A stretch of 64,000 nucleotides of DNA, taken from contig MNCI01023457.1 in the NCBI GenBank assembly GCA_015680685.1, positions 1,396,726 through 1,460,725 on the forward strand. The letters run 5' to 3'. This document shows positions 63,238 to 64,000 of the stretch, piece by piece. A program made the translations under genes and the position numbers. The notes under the pieces were generated by a model. It was not told where the DNA came from. It was given only the letters and a program-made list of their open reading frames with translations, and did no database searches. Source of the stretch: Gnetum montanum. Its lineage: Eukaryota > Streptophyta > Gnetopsida > Gnetales > Gnetaceae. Numbering within the stretch: the first letter of the stretch is position 1; each line of letters starts with the position of its first letter.

Positions 63238-63811
63238 GTGCAAGCCTATGTTGGAAGCATGGATGAGATGGAGGAGATTCATCAACAGATCTCCACTATT
63301 GATGACCAAGATGACTGGGGAATGCTACAAATCCCTGAGAGCTTCAAACAAGAGCCCCTTGAGCTAAAGTCTTTACCGGCTCACTTGGAATATGCATTCT
63401 TGCAAAATGGTAAGTTGGTAATTATCAATGCTACCCTTGCTCCTGCATAGAAAAAGAAATTATTGGGGATGGTAAACAAATGGGTTGTTGCATTTGTGTG
63501 GTCTTATCCTGAGTTGACTGGAGTTGATCCCAGGGTCTGCCAGCATCGGATCTACCTTGACCCTTCCATGAAGCCACGACGACAGCCACAAAGACGGTTG
63601 AATCCCAAATTGAAGTAGGTTGTAAAAGATGAAATTGAATAATTTTTGAAGGCAGGATTCATCTATTCTGTCACCGATAGCGAATGGGTTAGCCCACTCA
63701 TTATTGTACTCAAGAAAGGTGGCAAGTGGAGGGTCTATATTGATTTCCGGTTGCTCAACATGGTGACCTTCAAGGACTAGGTGTTGGACACAATCAAAGG
63801 ACACCGATACT
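63238..63811 (+). pseudogene. Start of reverse transcriptase of element B
   Basis: Frame +1 relative to gag-protease, so an indel lies between 62957 and 63238. Athila-type RT entry: PLELKSLPAHLEYAFLQNGK, then CQHRIYLDPSMKPRRQPQRR, AGFIYSVTDSEWVSPLIIV and KKGGKWRVYIDFRLLN. Cut at 63811, before the catalytic YxDD box, by the LTR of element E. Confidence 0.85.
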
Positions 63812-64000
63812 TGATGAGTGGCGAGGTACCCCTACACTCAACCATACGAAACGAGCGTCGCACGCGCGATCCGGTCGAACTCCGCAGATGGACTAGTTGT
63901 GGTATCTAGATAGTTAGCCTTAGGTCGCAGTTCGCTGTCTTCCCATCTAGACTAGTTTTGCATATGTCACGTATGGTTTAGTCTAGATGAGGTGTATGAT
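63812..64000 (-). mobile_element. LTR of element E, reverse orientation, cut by window end
   Basis: The reverse complement of the A-family LTR end: TGATGAGTGGCGAGGTACCC, followed by the complement of GTATGGTTGAGTG, the CTCCGCAG stretch and a TCTAGATAGTTA segment, all matching 49219 backwards. It is inserted into the RT region of element B. It could be a 3' LTR or a solo LTR. Confidence 0.85.

Larger units (their letters stand above)
59011..63811 (+). mobile_element. Athila-like gypsy element B (5' part, broken by element E)
   Basis: 5' LTR, primer site, long gag-protease frame and the beginning of RT, all in order. It is interrupted at 63812 by a reverse-oriented LTR, so RNaseH, integrase and the 3' LTR lie outside the window. 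It was inserted into the LINE at 59010. Gag aligns with that of element A, making B a plausible autonomous relative. Confidence 0.85.

Overview
This is nuclear DNA from a seed plant. It is AT-rich and built mostly from old, stop-riddled LTR retrotransposons nested in one another, with a single intact protein-coding gene. That gene has a 9.35-kb intron, and the repeats are ancient and very degenerate. Both suggest a large, slowly turned-over genome such as a gymnosperm's; this is inference, and no sequence here names the species. There is one 611-base assembly gap (10143-10753) and one isolated N (51943).

Layout. 1-1999: 3' end and LTR of a Ty3/gypsy element (C) cut by the window edge. 2000-5481: AT-rich, no recognisable gene. 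5482-12571: a Ty1/copia element that has lost its reverse transcriptase; its 3' LTR is split by another LTR-type insertion (F, 9670-12365) with a perfect 5-bp target duplication. 12572-29284: a large Tat-lineage gypsy element (D) with gag/protease and RT/RNaseH/integrase remnants. Between protease and RT it carries a degenerate, multi-exon gene on the opposite strand. 29285-43196: flank and body of a complete six-exon cinnamyl-alcohol-dehydrogenase-family gene on the minus strand (CAD1-like, 356 codons, all splice phases consistent). 43197-47930: upstream flank with weak repeats. 47940-59010: an old LINE, split in its endonuclease domain by gypsy element A (48423-57102) and cut at its 3' side by gypsy element B (from 59011). 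B is in turn broken at 63812 by a reverse-oriented LTR (E) running off the window.

How the pieces relate. Elements A, B, C and E share LTR ends (TGATGA...CTCATCA), palindromic U3 repeats upstream of a TATAAATA box, and, where visible, a primer-binding site of the tRNA-Asp type. They look like one Athila-like group. A carries gag and a large coiled-coil 3' ORF but no pol, so it would depend on a partner; B has an almost uninterrupted gag-protease frame followed by the start of RT. The nesting gives a relative order: LINE first, then A and B, then E. On the left the order is copia, then F.

The most unusual content is the antisense spliced gene inside D, with its flanking short repeat blocks, and the spliced 3' ORF of A with its own U3-like promoter module. 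Neither protein was recognised with confidence.
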